Positions 25,547 through 34,593 of a DNA stretch of 64,000 bases are shown here, one piece after another. A program made the position numbers and the translations under genes. Position 1 is the first letter of the stretch. Each line of letters opens with the position of its first letter. The notes beneath the pieces are model-generated. The model was not told the DNA's origin. It saw only the letters and a list, made by a program, of their open reading frames with translations, and searched no databases. Origin of the DNA: Paradesertivirga superstes (GTDB lineage: Bacteria > Bacteroidota > Bacteroidia > Sphingobacteriales > Sphingobacteriaceae); NCBI RefSeq assembly GCF_037622515.1, contig NZ_JBBJCN010000001.1, forward strand, positions 62,001 through 126,000, given 5' to 3'.

Positions 25547-25768
25547 TTAATATTCATCTTCATTAAAGAAGAAATCGTCTTTAGTCGGATAATCGGGCCA
25601 TATTTCCTCAATATTTTCATACGGCTCTCCGTCATCTTCCAGGGCCTGAAGATTCTCAATTACTTCTACAGGAGCTCCGGAACGTATACCATAATCAATT
25701 AATTCGTCTTTTGTTGCAGGCCATGGAGCGTCTTCCAGGTGTGATGCTAATTCTAATGTCCAGTACAT
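25547..25768 (-). CDS. DUF2795 domain protein
   Basis: 73 residues. MYWTLELASHLEDAPWPATKDELIDYGIRSGAP, then VIENLQALEDDGEPYENIEEIWPDYPTKDDFF is the DUF2795 pattern; the domain covers nearly the whole protein, is acidic and helical, and has no known function. A single-gene unit with a terminator at its stop codon. Confidence 0.9.
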   Translation of the reverse strand: MYWTLELASHLEDAPWPATKDELIDYGIRSGAPVEVIENLQALEDDGEPYENIEEIWPDYPTKDDFFFNEDEY

Positions 25769-25851
25769 ATATCTCTAAGTTTAAGTTCTAAATTTTGTCG
25801 CAAAAGTATAATAATAATTATAAGAATTTAAAATATTTTTTTTTGAAATAT

Positions 25852-26400
25852 TTATAAGCGCGGAATCCATATATTTTCCTCAATTCCGTCGTCAAAACCC
25901 AATTTCCGGGCTAATAAAAATAAAAAATCGCTTAATCTATTTAAATAAACAATAATTTTCTCATCTACGAAACTTTCTGAAGAAAGTTGCACTATAATTC
26001 GTTCAGCTCTTCTGCAAATACATCTGGCTATATGGCAACAGGATACTGTTGTCGATCCTCCTGGCAGAATGAAATGCTTCAAATCCGGTAACACAGCAGT
26101 CATCGAATCCATTTCATTCTCCAGCAGCTCAATGTCTTCTGGTTTTAAATCGGGCACTTTCATTTTAGATTTTTCCGGATCTGATGCCAGAACAGAACCA
26201 ATAGTAAAAAGCCTGTCCTGTATTTCTTTCAAAATACTTTTATAGGCATCCGAAACAACCTGATCTCTGATTAAACCTATGTATGAATTTAATTCATCAA
26301 CCGTACCATAACTCTCAATGCGAAGATGATATTTTGGAACTCTTACCCCTCCTATTAAAGAAGTAAACCCCTTATCACCGGTTTTAGTATAAATTTTCAT
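25852..26400 (-). CDS. pduO: Corrinoid adenosyltransferase, PduO type
   Basis: 182 residues from the ATG at 26400 (the upstream TTG is not needed). It adds the adenosyl group of ATP to cob(I)alamin to make coenzyme B12. Markers are the ATP-binding start KIYTKTGDKGFTSLIGG, YGTVDELNSYIG, and the late helix CRRAERIIVQL. With BtuB this supplies AdoCbl to B12-dependent enzymes (none in the window). Cob(I)yrinate diamide can also be the substrate. Single-gene unit. Confidence 0.94.
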   Translation of the reverse strand: MKIYTKTGDKGFTSLIGGVRVPKYHLRIESYGTVDELNSYIGLIRDQVVSDAYKSILKEIQDRLFTIGSVLASDPEKSKMKVPDLKPEDIELLENEMDSMTAVLPDLKHFILPGGSTTVSCCHIARCICRRAERIIVQLSSESFVDEKIIVYLNRLSDFLFLLARKLGFDDGIEENIWIPRL

Positions 26401-26767
26401 CAATGGTATAATGTAGTGAAACCTCTTCTATTCTATTCTATGTGATTGTTGAAAAAAGATGGATTGTTAATATCCATAGCCATTTTTTTCTGATTAGTTT
26501 ATACAGCTTTAAATTTAGAATTTTATATAAAAACATGCAACAATCAACTCCATACCCGTAATGGTGTTTTCCTCCGGGTTTAGATCCAAAACGGAAGCTT
26601 ATCTGGCAGCCTGTTTCGCCCGAATTTTATACACTGCAAAGACTTTTTTAGCTCTGCCAACCCGAGAGACATTAATGAATCAGGGATAACCGAAACACCT
26701 TTTGAAAGAACATCCTTTAGGGTGTTATAAGTAAGAATAAAATCAATATGAAATCAGGGGTCCTGTA
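26401..26767. other. Intergenic region without a recognised gene
   Basis: 367 bases between pduO and gatC. An ATG reading frame of 42 codons exists on the + strand (26561-26689), but it has no promoter element, family resemblance or typical composition. I see no hairpin of note. Confidence 0.5.
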
Positions 26768-27061
26768 TTATCCCTTATCAATCACTTTCGCAACCTTGAA
26801 ATAAACGCCATCCTGTTGAGGAGCATTTTTTAAAGCCTGTTGGGGTGTAATTTCCCGATAAACTTCATCTTCCCTGAATACATTCTCTTCATCGGTCAGA
26901 TAAATTAAAGGCTCTACCTCGCTGGTATCAAGCTCATTTAATTTTTCCATAAAATGTAAAATGTTATTCATGTCCTTTAATAATGACTGTTGCTCATTCT
27001 CATTAACGTCTAACCTGGCCAGATGTGCCATTTTTGCAATTGTTACGTTATCTATATTCAT
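26768..27061 (-). CDS. gatC: Asp/Glu-tRNA(Asn/Gln) amidotransferase subunit C
   Basis: 97 residues. GatC stabilises the GatAB complex that amidates mis-charged Glu-tRNA(Gln) or Asp-tRNA(Asn). The pattern VTIAKMAHLARLDVNENE, ILHFMEKLNELDTSEVEPL, REDEV and NAPQQDGVYFKVAKVI is diagnostic. It overlaps the plsC gene by 14 bp (stop inside the start of gatC), so plsC-gatC is an operon; gatA and gatB are not in the window. Confidence 0.95.
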   Translation of the reverse strand: MNIDNVTIAKMAHLARLDVNENEQQSLLKDMNNILHFMEKLNELDTSEVEPLIYLTDEENVFREDEVYREITPQQALKNAPQQDGVYFKVAKVIDKG

Positions 27062-27785
27062 TATCTAGTTGTGAATGTATAATAGTAAAAATTTTATTCT
27101 TCAAATCCTCGGCGTCATCCAAAATCAGGCCTTTTGTTTCAACGGGCGGATGAATGCAAATATCGCAAATTCCCGGTCTTGTTCCATATTTTGATCCGTC
27201 ATCCCACATTTTCTTCCAAACGTTAACCATACTTATCGGAATAATAGGAATTTGCTGTTCTATAGCTAATTTGAAAGGGCCATTTTTAAACTCGTGTAAA
27301 ATCGGCGGATAATCATCGCCAATCTTGCCTTCGGGAAATATGACAAGACTGATACCTTGCTTTAAATACATTTCCCCTTTCTTAAACGCTCTAAACGATG
27401 ACATTTTACTATCCCTGTTTAAAGGGATATCTATAGTTTTGAAAAAGAGTTTCAGCAAGTGGTTTTCCAGTAACTCATGCTTTCCCATAAAGGCAAAGTT
27501 TGATTTTACAGCCCTTGTTATTGCTGGTATATCAAGATTAGAGGTATGGTTTGCACAAATTATATACGTTTTAGACCAGTCAATGGGCAACTCAATTCTA
27601 TATCTAAAAACAAATCCCACCATTACTGAGCTTAAATGCGCATAAACCCTGCGTAAGTGATTTAACACTTTGTACCTGGTAACTCTGCGGGAATAGTAAA
27701 AAAGAAACGGATAAAGCAGTATAAATGAAAAAACTACGCCTCCGTGGTACAACAATCTATGGCACTTTTTCAATATCAGCTTCAT
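27048..27785 (-). CDS. plsC: 1-acyl-sn-glycerol-3-phosphate acyltransferase
   Basis: 245 residues from the ATG at 27785; the in-frame TTG at 27794 is less likely. It makes phosphatidic acid from lysophosphatidate at the inner membrane. An N-terminal hydrophobic helix (GGVVFSFILLYPFLFYY) is followed by the acyltransferase signature NHTSNLD (HX4D), the FPEGKIG motif and PIIPISMVNVWKK. Shares a divergent region of only 40 bp with trpS and overlaps gatC downstream. Confidence 0.92.
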   Translation of the reverse strand: MKLILKKCHRLLYHGGVVFSFILLYPFLFYYSRRVTRYKVLNHLRRVYAHLSSVMVGFVFRYRIELPIDWSKTYIICANHTSNLDIPAITRAVKSNFAFMGKHELLENHLLKLFFKTIDIPLNRDSKMSSFRAFKKGEMYLKQGISLVIFPEGKIGDDYPPILHEFKNGPFKLAIEQQIPIIPISMVNVWKKMWDDGSKYGTRPGICDICIHPPVETKGLILDDAEDLKNKIFTIIHSQLDNEYR

Positions 27786-27825
27786 GGGGCCCAAAAATAT
27801 AAAAAATCCTTACTTTCGCCCATGT

Positions 27826-28821
27826 ATGGAAACTGTTGTAAGCGGTATTAGAAGTACCGGAAAATTACATTTAGGAAATTATTACGGAGCTGTTCAGAAC
27901 TTCGTTAAAATGCAACATGAATATAACTGCTTTTTTTTTATTGCTGATTATCATTCGTTGACCACTCATCCAACCCCCGAAAATCTTCAGGCTAATGTGA
28001 AGCAGGTTTTAATAGAATATCTGGCTGCTGGTATCGATCCTGAAAAAGCTACAATTTACGTCCAGTCAGATGTTCCTTCCATAGCCGAATTATATCTGTA
28101 CCTAAACATGAACGCCTATATGGGTGAACTCGAGAGAAGTACCTCTTTTAAAGAAAAAGTAAGGTCGAATCCCGACAACATTAATGCAGGCTTGCTAACC
28201 TACCCGGTGCTGATGGCTGCCGACATATTAATTCACAAAGCAACTAAAGTACCGGTAGGAAAAGATCAGGAACAACATCTTGAAATGGCCAGGACCTTCG
28301 GAAACCGCTTTAACCGGATGTATAACAGTGAGTATTTTCCAGAACCTTTTGCTTTTAACTTTACAGATAAACTGGTAAAAATTCCAGGCCTTGATGGTAA
28401 AGGAAAAATGGGTAAATCAGAAGGCGAAGGTAATGCTGTTTATCTTTCAGACAGTCCCGAAATTATACGTAAAAAAGTGATGCGCGCAGTGACAGACAGC
28501 GGACCGACAGAACAAAATTCTGAAAAACCCGAATCAATTCAGAACCTGTTTGATTTAATGAAAGTTGTATCTTCTGAGAGTATTTTAAATCACTTTGAGG
28601 ATTTATATAATACCTGTCAAATCAGATACGGTGATTTTAAGAAACAACTTGCTGAAGATATAGTTACAGCAACTGAACCGGTTCGTGATAGAATTAACGA
28701 CATTGCGGCTAACACTGCCTATTTACGTGAAGTATCAAGATATGGTGCAGAAAAAGCAAACCAAAGTGCTTTAAAAACTATAAAAGAAGTACGGGACATC
28801 ATCGGATTCAAAAGTTTTTGA
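27826..28821 (+). CDS. trpS: Tryptophan-tRNA ligase
   Basis: 331 residues from the ATG at 27826, chosen because METVVSGIRSTGKLHLGNYYGA is the normal TrpRS start; upstream in-frame codons cover the promoter. HIGH-type motif GKLHLGN; KMSKS-type motif GKMGKS in LDGKGKMGKSEGEGN; PVGKDQEQHLEMAR positions the tRNA-synthetase class I core. A near-consensus -7 element TACTTTCG (27811-27818) ends seven bases before the ATG, so the mRNA may be nearly leaderless. Confidence 0.97.
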   Translation: METVVSGIRSTGKLHLGNYYGAVQNFVKMQHEYNCFFFIADYHSLTTHPTPENLQANVKQVLIEYLAAGIDPEKATIYVQSDVPSIAELYLYLNMNAYMGELERSTSFKEKVRSNPDNINAGLLTYPVLMAADILIHKATKVPVGKDQEQHLEMARTFGNRFNRMYNSEYFPEPFAFNFTDKLVKIPGLDGKGKMGKSEGEGNAVYLSDSPEIIRKKVMRAVTDSGPTEQNSEKPESIQNLFDLMKVVSSESILNHFEDLYNTCQIRYGDFKKQLAEDIVTATEPVRDRINDIAANTAYLREVSRYGAEKANQSALKTIKEVRDIIGFKSF

Positions 28822-28866
28822 TGATGAGTTTTTGGGATTTTAAGTTTTGACTTATACATTTATAGA

Positions 28867-29481
28867 ATGCACATTGCTATTGTAGGAAATATAGGGGCCG
28901 GAAAAACAACCCTAACCGAATTGTTATCAAAACATCTTAACTGGGAGGCTCAATATGAAGCCATTGATAACAACCCTTATCTTGAAGATTTTTATAATGA
29001 TATGAAGCGCTGGAGCTTTAATCTTCAGATTTATTTCCTTAACAGTCGTTTTCAACAAATAAGAGAGATAGAAGCAACAACTCATAATATTGTTCAAGAC
29101 AGGACTATTTACGAGGATGCCTACATCTTTGCAGAAAACCTGCATGATATGGGATTGATGACTTCCAGGGATTATGAAAACTACATGGCGATATTTGATA
29201 ATATGACCTCGTTTATTAAACCTCCCGATTTGCTGATTTATCTGAAAGCATCCGTTCCAACCTTAGTGAATAATATACAGCGCAGAGGTCGTGAATATGA
29301 GGCGGGCATTCGTTTAGATTATCTCTCTAAATTAAACGATAAATACCAGAAATGGATTAACAGTTATAAACAAGGAAAACTTCTGGTTCTTGATCAGGAC
29401 AATTTAGACTTTGCTAATAAGCCGGAGGATTTAGGATCTATTATTGAAAAGGTTCAGAGAGAAACAAACGGACTGTTTTAA
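28867..29481 (+). CDS. Deoxynucleoside kinase (dNK family)
   Basis: 204 residues. P-loop GNIGAGKTT (residues 7-15), the RWSFNLQIYFLNSRF helix that contacts the base, the DRTIYED motif (catalytic Asp/Arg) and the arginine-rich lid IQRRGREYEAGIR. It salvages deoxyadenosine, deoxyguanosine or similar with ATP. The gene follows trpS by 45 bp and may be co-transcribed. Confidence 0.93.
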   Translation: MHIAIVGNIGAGKTTLTELLSKHLNWEAQYEAIDNNPYLEDFYNDMKRWSFNLQIYFLNSRFQQIREIEATTHNIVQDRTIYEDAYIFAENLHDMGLMTSRDYENYMAIFDNMTSFIKPPDLLIYLKASVPTLVNNIQRRGREYEAGIRLDYLSKLNDKYQKWINSYKQGKLLVLDQDNLDFANKPEDLGSIIEKVQRETNGLF

Positions 29482-29536
29482 TTAAGTGATCAGTTAACAG
29501 AAAATCAATTTTATAACCTAAATATTATAAACCAAT

Positions 29537-30298
29537 ATGCGTATTCTTGGAATCATACCCGCACGTTATGCATCTACCAGGTTTCCGGGGAAACCTTTGA
29601 TAGATATTGACGGGAAAACAATGATACAGCGCGTATACGAGCAGGCACTTCAATCGAATATGCTAGATGAAGTGGTTGTAGCAACCGATGATGAACGGAT
29701 ACTATTGCATGTCAGATCTTTTGGAGGGCGGGCATTACTAACAGAATCGAACCATCAAAGCGGGACAGACCGATGCGCCGAAGTGGCTAACAAGCTTCCG
29801 GGCTTCGATGTACTGGTTAATATTCAAGGTGATGAGCCATTTATCAACCCTCAGCAAATTGATATTGTGTGCAAGTGCTTTGAATCTGAAACGACGGAAC
29901 TTGCCACCCTGGTAAAAAAAATCAATACGCCTGAAGAGTTAAATAATCCTAACTCTCCCAAAGTAATTTTAAACTCTGATTCTGAAGCAATCTATTTTAG
30001 CAGAACGGCAATTCCTTATCTGCGTAATATCGAAGCATCAGAATGGCTAAACTCCTTTACTTTTTATAAACACATTGGCATTTACGGTTACAGAGCCGAC
30101 ACCCTCCAGGCTATTACAAAATTACAGGTCTCTACCCTCGAACAGGCTGAAGCTTTAGAGCAGCTTAGATGGATCGAAAATGGGTACAAAATTAAAGTAG
30201 CCGTCACTGATATAGAGAACCAGGCTATCGACACCCCTGAAGACCTAAAGAAAGTACTTTTGTCTTACCAAAATCCGGAAGCGGATAAAAACCATTAA
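29537..30298 (+). CDS. kdsB: 3-deoxy-manno-octulosonate cytidylyltransferase (CMP-KDO synthetase)
   Basis: 253 residues. It activates KDO with CTP for LPS inner-core assembly. Signature ILGIIPARYASTRFPGKPL, VVATDDERI, NHQSGTDRCAEVA, LVNIQGDEPFI and HIGIYGYR are diagnostic. It follows the deoxynucleoside kinase by 55 bp, which makes a possible trpS-dNK-kdsB unit. Confidence 0.97.
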   Translation: MRILGIIPARYASTRFPGKPLIDIDGKTMIQRVYEQALQSNMLDEVVVATDDERILLHVRSFGGRALLTESNHQSGTDRCAEVANKLPGFDVLVNIQGDEPFINPQQIDIVCKCFESETTELATLVKKINTPEELNNPNSPKVILNSDSEAIYFSRTAIPYLRNIEASEWLNSFTFYKHIGIYGYRADTLQAITKLQVSTLEQAEALEQLRWIENGYKIKVAVTDIENQAIDTPEDLKKVLLSYQNPEADKNH

Positions 30299-30337
30299 AT
30301 TTCGTGGTTTAAATGTACATTAATTTAGCTAACGCAA

Positions 30338-30359
30338 AAAGCCACTGAAAAGTGGCTTT
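30338..30359. terminator. Bidirectional terminator
   Basis: Stem AAAGCCACT/AGTGGCTTT with a GAAA loop; A-rich on the left so it is stronger for the minus-strand gene 30407-30718, and it also follows kdsB. Confidence 0.75.
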
Positions 30360-30406
30360 GATAGTCAATAATCTATTTCCTTGAATAGAAATGATAGTTT
30401 TATTTT

Positions 30407-30718
30407 TTAAAGTATAAGTATCAATAATAAGATAATAATAATGATAGCTCCAACAGAAAGATAAACCCCACCGCCGGTAATAGCTCTGGCTTGTTCTTTC
30501 ATCTCTCTAAGTTCTTTTCTTAATTCTTTACGCTCCTTACCAGATAGATCTGATTTATCCATTGCTCTGATCTCTTCAACCCTGCGTTGAATTTGTTGCA
30601 ATTGAACTTGTTGCTGTTCTGTTACCTCTTTAGCAGGTGCTTTATCCGCAGCCACAGAAGTATTTACTGATAAACCCAGCATAATAACCGCTGTTAGGGT
30701 ATAAATTAGTTTTTTCAT
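30407..30718 (-). CDS. Exported coiled-coil protein with a C-terminal membrane anchor
   Basis: 103 residues. A signal peptide ends at SVAA-D (about 24); residues about 30-78 are a charged coiled coil (VQLQQIQRRVEEIRAMD, GKERKELRKELREMKEQAR); the last 20 residues are a hydrophobic anchor (VYLSVGAIIIIILLLILIL). The family is common and unnamed in Bacteroidota. A tail-anchored periplasmic helix could act as a spacer or membrane-associated partner; no function is known. Confidence 0.82.
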   Translation of the reverse strand: MKKLIYTLTAVIMLGLSVNTSVAADKAPAKEVTEQQQVQLQQIQRRVEEIRAMDKSDLSGKERKELRKELREMKEQARAITGGGVYLSVGAIIIIILLLILIL

Positions 30719-30823
30719 AATTTAATATTTAAGTAATTCAATTGAGTAACATTTATTCTAACAAACTGTTTTGCTTAATAAGCAAAAAATGGCTTTAAAG
30801 ACTTTAAATAGCGTAAATTTTTA

Positions 30824-30852
30824 TTGAAAGCTAAAAATGAAATTTATCTTTG
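30824..30852 (+). promoter_or_regulatory. Promoter of purU
   Basis: TTG at 30824-30826, an 18-nt spacer and TATCTTTG at 30845-30852. The ATG begins three bases after the -7 element, so translation starts at or next to the transcription start. Confidence 0.7.
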
Positions 30853-30855
30853 ACC

Positions 30856-31695
30856 ATGAATAAATCTCTAATTCTTATTCAGTGTAAAGATGAAGTAGGT
30901 CTTGTTGCATTAATAACCAGAGTTCTTGCTAATCATGACTTGAATATTACCGCTATGCGTGAGTTTGTTGATGAAACGGGAAATCGTTTTTTTGCCCGAA
31001 TAGAAATTGCCGGCCAAATAGTTAACGAAACTAAACTTCATTCTGAACTATTAGAAGGATTACCAGACCAGGCACAACTAAGTATTAATCCCAAAACTGA
31101 AAAGCGGATCGCTGTGCTTGTTACTAAAGAATATCATTGTCTTGGCGACACCCTCGTGCGACATTTCTTTAATACCCTGGGGGCTCAAGTTTGCTGTGTT
31201 GCAGGAAATTACAATATACTTCAATCGTTCACAGAAAGGTTTGACATTCCCTTTCATTATATATCGCATGAAAACAGAACCAAAGAGGATTTTGAAAACG
31301 AATTAAAGCAAATATTAAATACATATACACTTGATTATCTCGTTCTGGCAAAATTCATGCGAATTTTATCGCCCGCGTTCGTAGAACACTTTGCCAACAA
31401 AATCATTAATATTCATCATTCATTTTTACCCGCATTTATTGGAGCCAGTCCTTACCGACAGGCATATGAGAGAGGTGTAAAATTGCTTGGAGCAACTGCA
31501 CATTTTGTAACTAACGATCTGGATGAAGGACCAATAATAGTCCAGCAAACGATTCCTGTGAATCATACCTTTGGCACAGCTGAAATGGTTATAGCAGGTA
31601 AAGAAATAGAAAAATCAGTTTTAAGTAAGGCGATGAGGCTGGTATTTCAAGACCGGGTCTTTGTATCTGGCAACCGAACGATTATTTTTGAATAA
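30856..31695 (+). CDS. purU: Formyltetrahydrofolate deformylase
   Basis: 279 residues from the ATG at 30856 (a TTG two codons upstream lies in the promoter). It hydrolyses 10-formyl-THF to THF and formate, feeding PurT or balancing one-carbon pools. An N-terminal ACT domain (about 1-80: LILIQCKDEVGLVALITRVLANHDLNI) precedes a formyltransferase-like domain with the active-site block IINIHHSFLPAFIGASPYRQAYERGVKLLGATAHFV and EGPIIVQQ. Confidence 0.94.
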   Translation: MNKSLILIQCKDEVGLVALITRVLANHDLNITAMREFVDETGNRFFARIEIAGQIVNETKLHSELLEGLPDQAQLSINPKTEKRIAVLVTKEYHCLGDTLVRHFFNTLGAQVCCVAGNYNILQSFTERFDIPFHYISHENRTKEDFENELKQILNTYTLDYLVLAKFMRILSPAFVEHFANKIINIHHSFLPAFIGASPYRQAYERGVKLLGATAHFVTNDLDEGPIIVQQTIPVNHTFGTAEMVIAGKEIEKSVLSKAMRLVFQDRVFVSGNRTIIFE

Positions 31696-31751
31696 TTGAA
31701 AAAACAAGAAACATTATACTTCATAATAGATTATCCAATAAATTAATCGAA

Positions 31752-32366
31752 ATGGATAATGATAATAACAACTCAAATTTAGTTCCCCAAAATACCAAAG
31801 GAGCAAAAACCGACACATCGTTTTCGGAAACTTATACAACTATTGAAGAAGCAATTTCAGGATATGAATCTGCCAAACAGAAATTGTTGGATATATCTAA
31901 ATGGCATGATTATGCAGGTGAGGGAACTGCCGATTTTCAGCTTACAGACATTACCGGTAATATAGTTTACCGGAGTGCAACAGAAGGTGATTATTTTAAA
32001 ATAGATATTCCAGGTCCTGGTTCAAAAACCGGTGAAGGTTATGATTGGGTTCAGATACAATCCATTATAGAAAAGACAGAAAATGATTGCCAATATATCT
32101 CAATCACTGTGCGTCCTGCTTCGAATCCGACTAATCAAAATGAGGATGTAGCTCATTTTTTCAAAGATGAGGCAAGTAGTACATTTATGATTCAAAGAAC
32201 GGGATTAGTTGTAAGTGCCGAAGTTCATGGAAGAAATGAACAGGCTAATACAGATAGCCAAAACATCATTGATAAAGTTAGAAATATCATCGTAGCTGCC
32301 GGAGCTTTCCTTGGATTATCAGAAGTTCAGTGGAAATCATTAGTGAAAGGACTCCTATCTTCATAA
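31752..32366 (+). CDS. Protein of unknown function
   Basis: 204 residues, no family recognised. A low-complexity Asn/Asp-rich N-terminus (MDNDNNNSNLVPQNTKG) is followed by a helix (TIEEAISGYESAKQKLLDISKWHDYAG) and a beta-rich middle (ADFQLTDITGNIVYRSATEGDYFKIDIPGPGSKTGEGYDWVQIQ), then VEVH-type strands and a terminal hydrophobic helix (IIVAAGAFLGLSEVQW). No signal peptide. A similar arrangement occurs in other Sphingobacteria-type genomes, from memory. It follows purU by 56 bp. Confidence 0.65.
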   Translation: MDNDNNNSNLVPQNTKGAKTDTSFSETYTTIEEAISGYESAKQKLLDISKWHDYAGEGTADFQLTDITGNIVYRSATEGDYFKIDIPGPGSKTGEGYDWVQIQSIIEKTENDCQYISITVRPASNPTNQNEDVAHFFKDEASSTFMIQRTGLVVSAEVHGRNEQANTDSQNIIDKVRNIIVAAGAFLGLSEVQWKSLVKGLLSS

Positions 32367-32414
32367 AAATCATAAATCAAATTTCAATAAAAACAGAATA
32401 TCGTTAAGGGTTTC

Positions 32415-32441
32415 ACTAATATTAGTATTTGAATATCTTTG
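32415..32441 (+). promoter_or_regulatory. amt promoter with a perfect palindrome in the spacer
   Basis: TATCTTTG at 32434-32441 is a perfect -7 element, 21 bases before the ATG. The 12-bp perfect palindrome ACTAATATTAGT (32415-32426) lies between the -33 and -7 positions, where a bound protein would block RNA polymerase. Confidence 0.55.
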
Positions 32442-32462
32442 CCATCCGAATTACACTAACAA

Positions 32463-33779
32463 ATGTCAAAAACTTTTTATAAACTTCCATTCTTTTTTCT
32501 GCTACTTATTTTAGGCTTATGCTTCCTCTTTCCTTCCATCCCCTTAGCAAACACTAATTATGAGGGCATCAGTTCTACAGATACCGCCTGGATGCTCACA
32601 GCGACCGCATTAGTTTTTATTATGACTCCAGGTCTCGCTTTCTTTTACGGAGGAATGGTGAATAAGAAAAATGTTATTTCTACCATGCTTCAAAGTTTTA
32701 TATGTCTTGCTATAGTTACAGTCATATGGTTCGTATTTGGTTTTAGTCTGGTATTTGGAGATACTTTCGGTGGAATTATTGGAAATCCCGGAGATTTCTT
32801 TATGATGAAGGGAGTTATTGATGGTGCACCCTGGAAATTAGCTCCTACTATTCCACTGGCATTGTTTGCGATGTATCAGTTAAAATTTGCAATCATTACC
32901 CCGGCTTTAATCACCGGTGCTTTTGCAGAGCGAATACGGTTTATTTCTTATGTGCTTTTTATCTGCCTGTTTTTCATTTTCATATATGCACCGCTCGCTC
33001 ATGCTACGTGGCATCCGGATGGAATACTTGCCAAGTTAGGTGTACTTGATTTTGCGGGAGGAACTGTTGTTCATATGTCTGCCGGATGGGCGGCGCTTGC
33101 CTCCGCACTTTATTTAAAACGTCGTAATGAGCCTAATCATAATCCCGCACGAATAACTTATGTATTATTAGGAACTGGCTTGTTATGGTTCGGATGGTTT
33201 GGCTTTAATGCCGGCTCGGCGTTTGGTTCCGGACGCCTTTCGGTAATTGCTTTAAGCACAACCATGGCTTCATCATCGGCAGCAGCTTTAGCATGGATAT
33301 TTTTTGATGCATTTAAAGGCCGTAAGCCTTCGGCCATGGGCACATGTATAGGGGCTGTTGTAGGCCTTGTTGCCATTACTCCCGCAGCTGGTTTTGTTAC
33401 TATTCCTCATTCACTTGCAATAGGCATTATTTCATCGCTTATTAGCAATATAATTGTTGAATGGCGTACAAGAACATCTATTGATGATACACTTGATGTA
33501 TTTCCCTGCCATGGGGTAGGCGGAATGGTCGGCATGTTACTGACCGGCGTTTTTGCATCCAAAGCTATTAATCCGGATGTTGTAACAACAAATGGACTCA
33601 TATTTGGAGAGTTCAGATTATTCGCCGTGCAAACGCTGGCCTTAATTTGCGTTTCAATTTTTGCATTTACAGGATCATGGTTACTTTTAAAAATAACAGA
33701 TATGATTTCTCCGTTAAGGGTTTCTGAAGATGATGAACGTTTAGGTTTAGATATGAGCCAGCATGGCGAAAAATTATAA
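32463..33779 (+). CDS. amt: Ammonium transporter
   Basis: 438 residues with an N-terminal hydrophobic leader (FYKLPFFFLLLILGLCFLFP) and eleven membrane helices. Markers are DTAWMLTATALVFIMTPGLAFFYGGMVNKKNV, WHPDGILAKLGVLDFAGGTVVHMSAGWAAL (the pore His), GWFGFNAGSA and the late HGVGGMVGMLLTGVFA (second pore His). It imports ammonium across the inner membrane. A PII gene, the usual partner, is not next to it; instead an HMA-AraC regulator follows by 22 bp. Confidence 0.96.
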   Translation: MSKTFYKLPFFFLLLILGLCFLFPSIPLANTNYEGISSTDTAWMLTATALVFIMTPGLAFFYGGMVNKKNVISTMLQSFICLAIVTVIWFVFGFSLVFGDTFGGIIGNPGDFFMMKGVIDGAPWKLAPTIPLALFAMYQLKFAIITPALITGAFAERIRFISYVLFICLFFIFIYAPLAHATWHPDGILAKLGVLDFAGGTVVHMSAGWAALASALYLKRRNEPNHNPARITYVLLGTGLLWFGWFGFNAGSAFGSGRLSVIALSTTMASSSAAALAWIFFDAFKGRKPSAMGTCIGAVVGLVAITPAAGFVTIPHSLAIGIISSLISNIIVEWRTRTSIDDTLDVFPCHGVGGMVGMLLTGVFASKAINPDVVTTNGLIFGEFRLFAVQTLALICVSIFAFTGSWLLLKITDMISPLRVSEDDERLGLDMSQHGEKL

Positions 33780-33801
33780 TATACTTAAATCCTAAAACAG
33801 T

Positions 33802-34365
33802 ATGCAGAAGCTTTATATAAAGAATATGGTTTGCAGGCGCTGTATTTCTGCGGTCGAAAATGAACTAAAAAAAAACGGATTGGAGGCAGTTCATATTCAA
33901 CTAGGTGAAGTAATTCTGAAAAAAAATATTACTAAAGAACAAACCGTCAGTTTAAGTAATGACTTGAAGGCTCTGGGATTCGAATTACTCGACGATCAAA
34001 AGAAAAAAATCATTGAAAAGATCAAAAATATAATCATTACTCAGGTACACCACTCCGGATATAATGAAAAACATAAATTATCAGATGTTCTTTCCCAGCA
34101 ATTGAATAAAGATTACTCTCAGTTAAGTAATCTGTTTTCTGAGGTTGAAGGTATTACTATTGAAAAATATCTAATCAATCAGCGCATTGAACGTGTTAAG
34201 GAAATGTTGATCTATGACGAATTAAGCCTAAGTGAAATTGCTTATGCAAATGGTTACAGCAGTGTTGCACACCTTTCTTCACAATTCAAAAAAGTAACGG
34301 GAATAACACCTAAGCATTTCAAACTTAATGGTATTAATCAGCGTAAAGATCTGGACAAACTTTAA
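33802..34365 (+). CDS. HMA-like domain fused to an AraC-type DNA-binding domain
   Basis: 187 residues in two parts. Residues 1-70 resemble a heavy-metal-associated (HMA) domain: LYIKNMVCRRCISAVENELKK with C11 and C14 spaced CxxC, followed by a beta strand and helix. Residues about 85-180 are an AraC/XylS helix-turn-helix pair, with YLINQRIERVKEMLIYDELSLSEIAYANGYSSVAHLSSQFKKVTGITPKHFK. A metal-sensing regulator is the natural reading; this architecture exists in Bacteroidota. It lies 22 bp after amt, so the pair is likely co-transcribed, and the palindrome in the amt promoter could be its own or another regulator's operator. Confidence 0.85.
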   Translation: MQKLYIKNMVCRRCISAVENELKKNGLEAVHIQLGEVILKKNITKEQTVSLSNDLKALGFELLDDQKKKIIEKIKNIIITQVHHSGYNEKHKLSDVLSQQLNKDYSQLSNLFSEVEGITIEKYLINQRIERVKEMLIYDELSLSEIAYANGYSSVAHLSSQFKKVTGITPKHFKLNGINQRKDLDKL

Positions 34366-34593
34366 TCTATACGAAATCAGATTGCCTTTATTAACCTACA
34401 ATTAAACGCATTTGAAATAAGCCATATTTGTTCAAACAATATTCGATATAAAAAAGTATTAAATATATTGAATTCATTCCAAAGCAGTTAAAGGTGGACT
34501 TTTATAAAAAGCCTTTTATTTTACTATTTAAAAAGGTTTTTGGAATTAAAATTGAGGTTATGCTGTCATGAGTTATCTATTAAGAATGTTTGT

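Noticed and set aside
26561..26689. 42-codon ATG frame in the pduO-gatC gap
   Set aside because: No promoter element, no family, and nothing about its composition sets it apart from random sequence.
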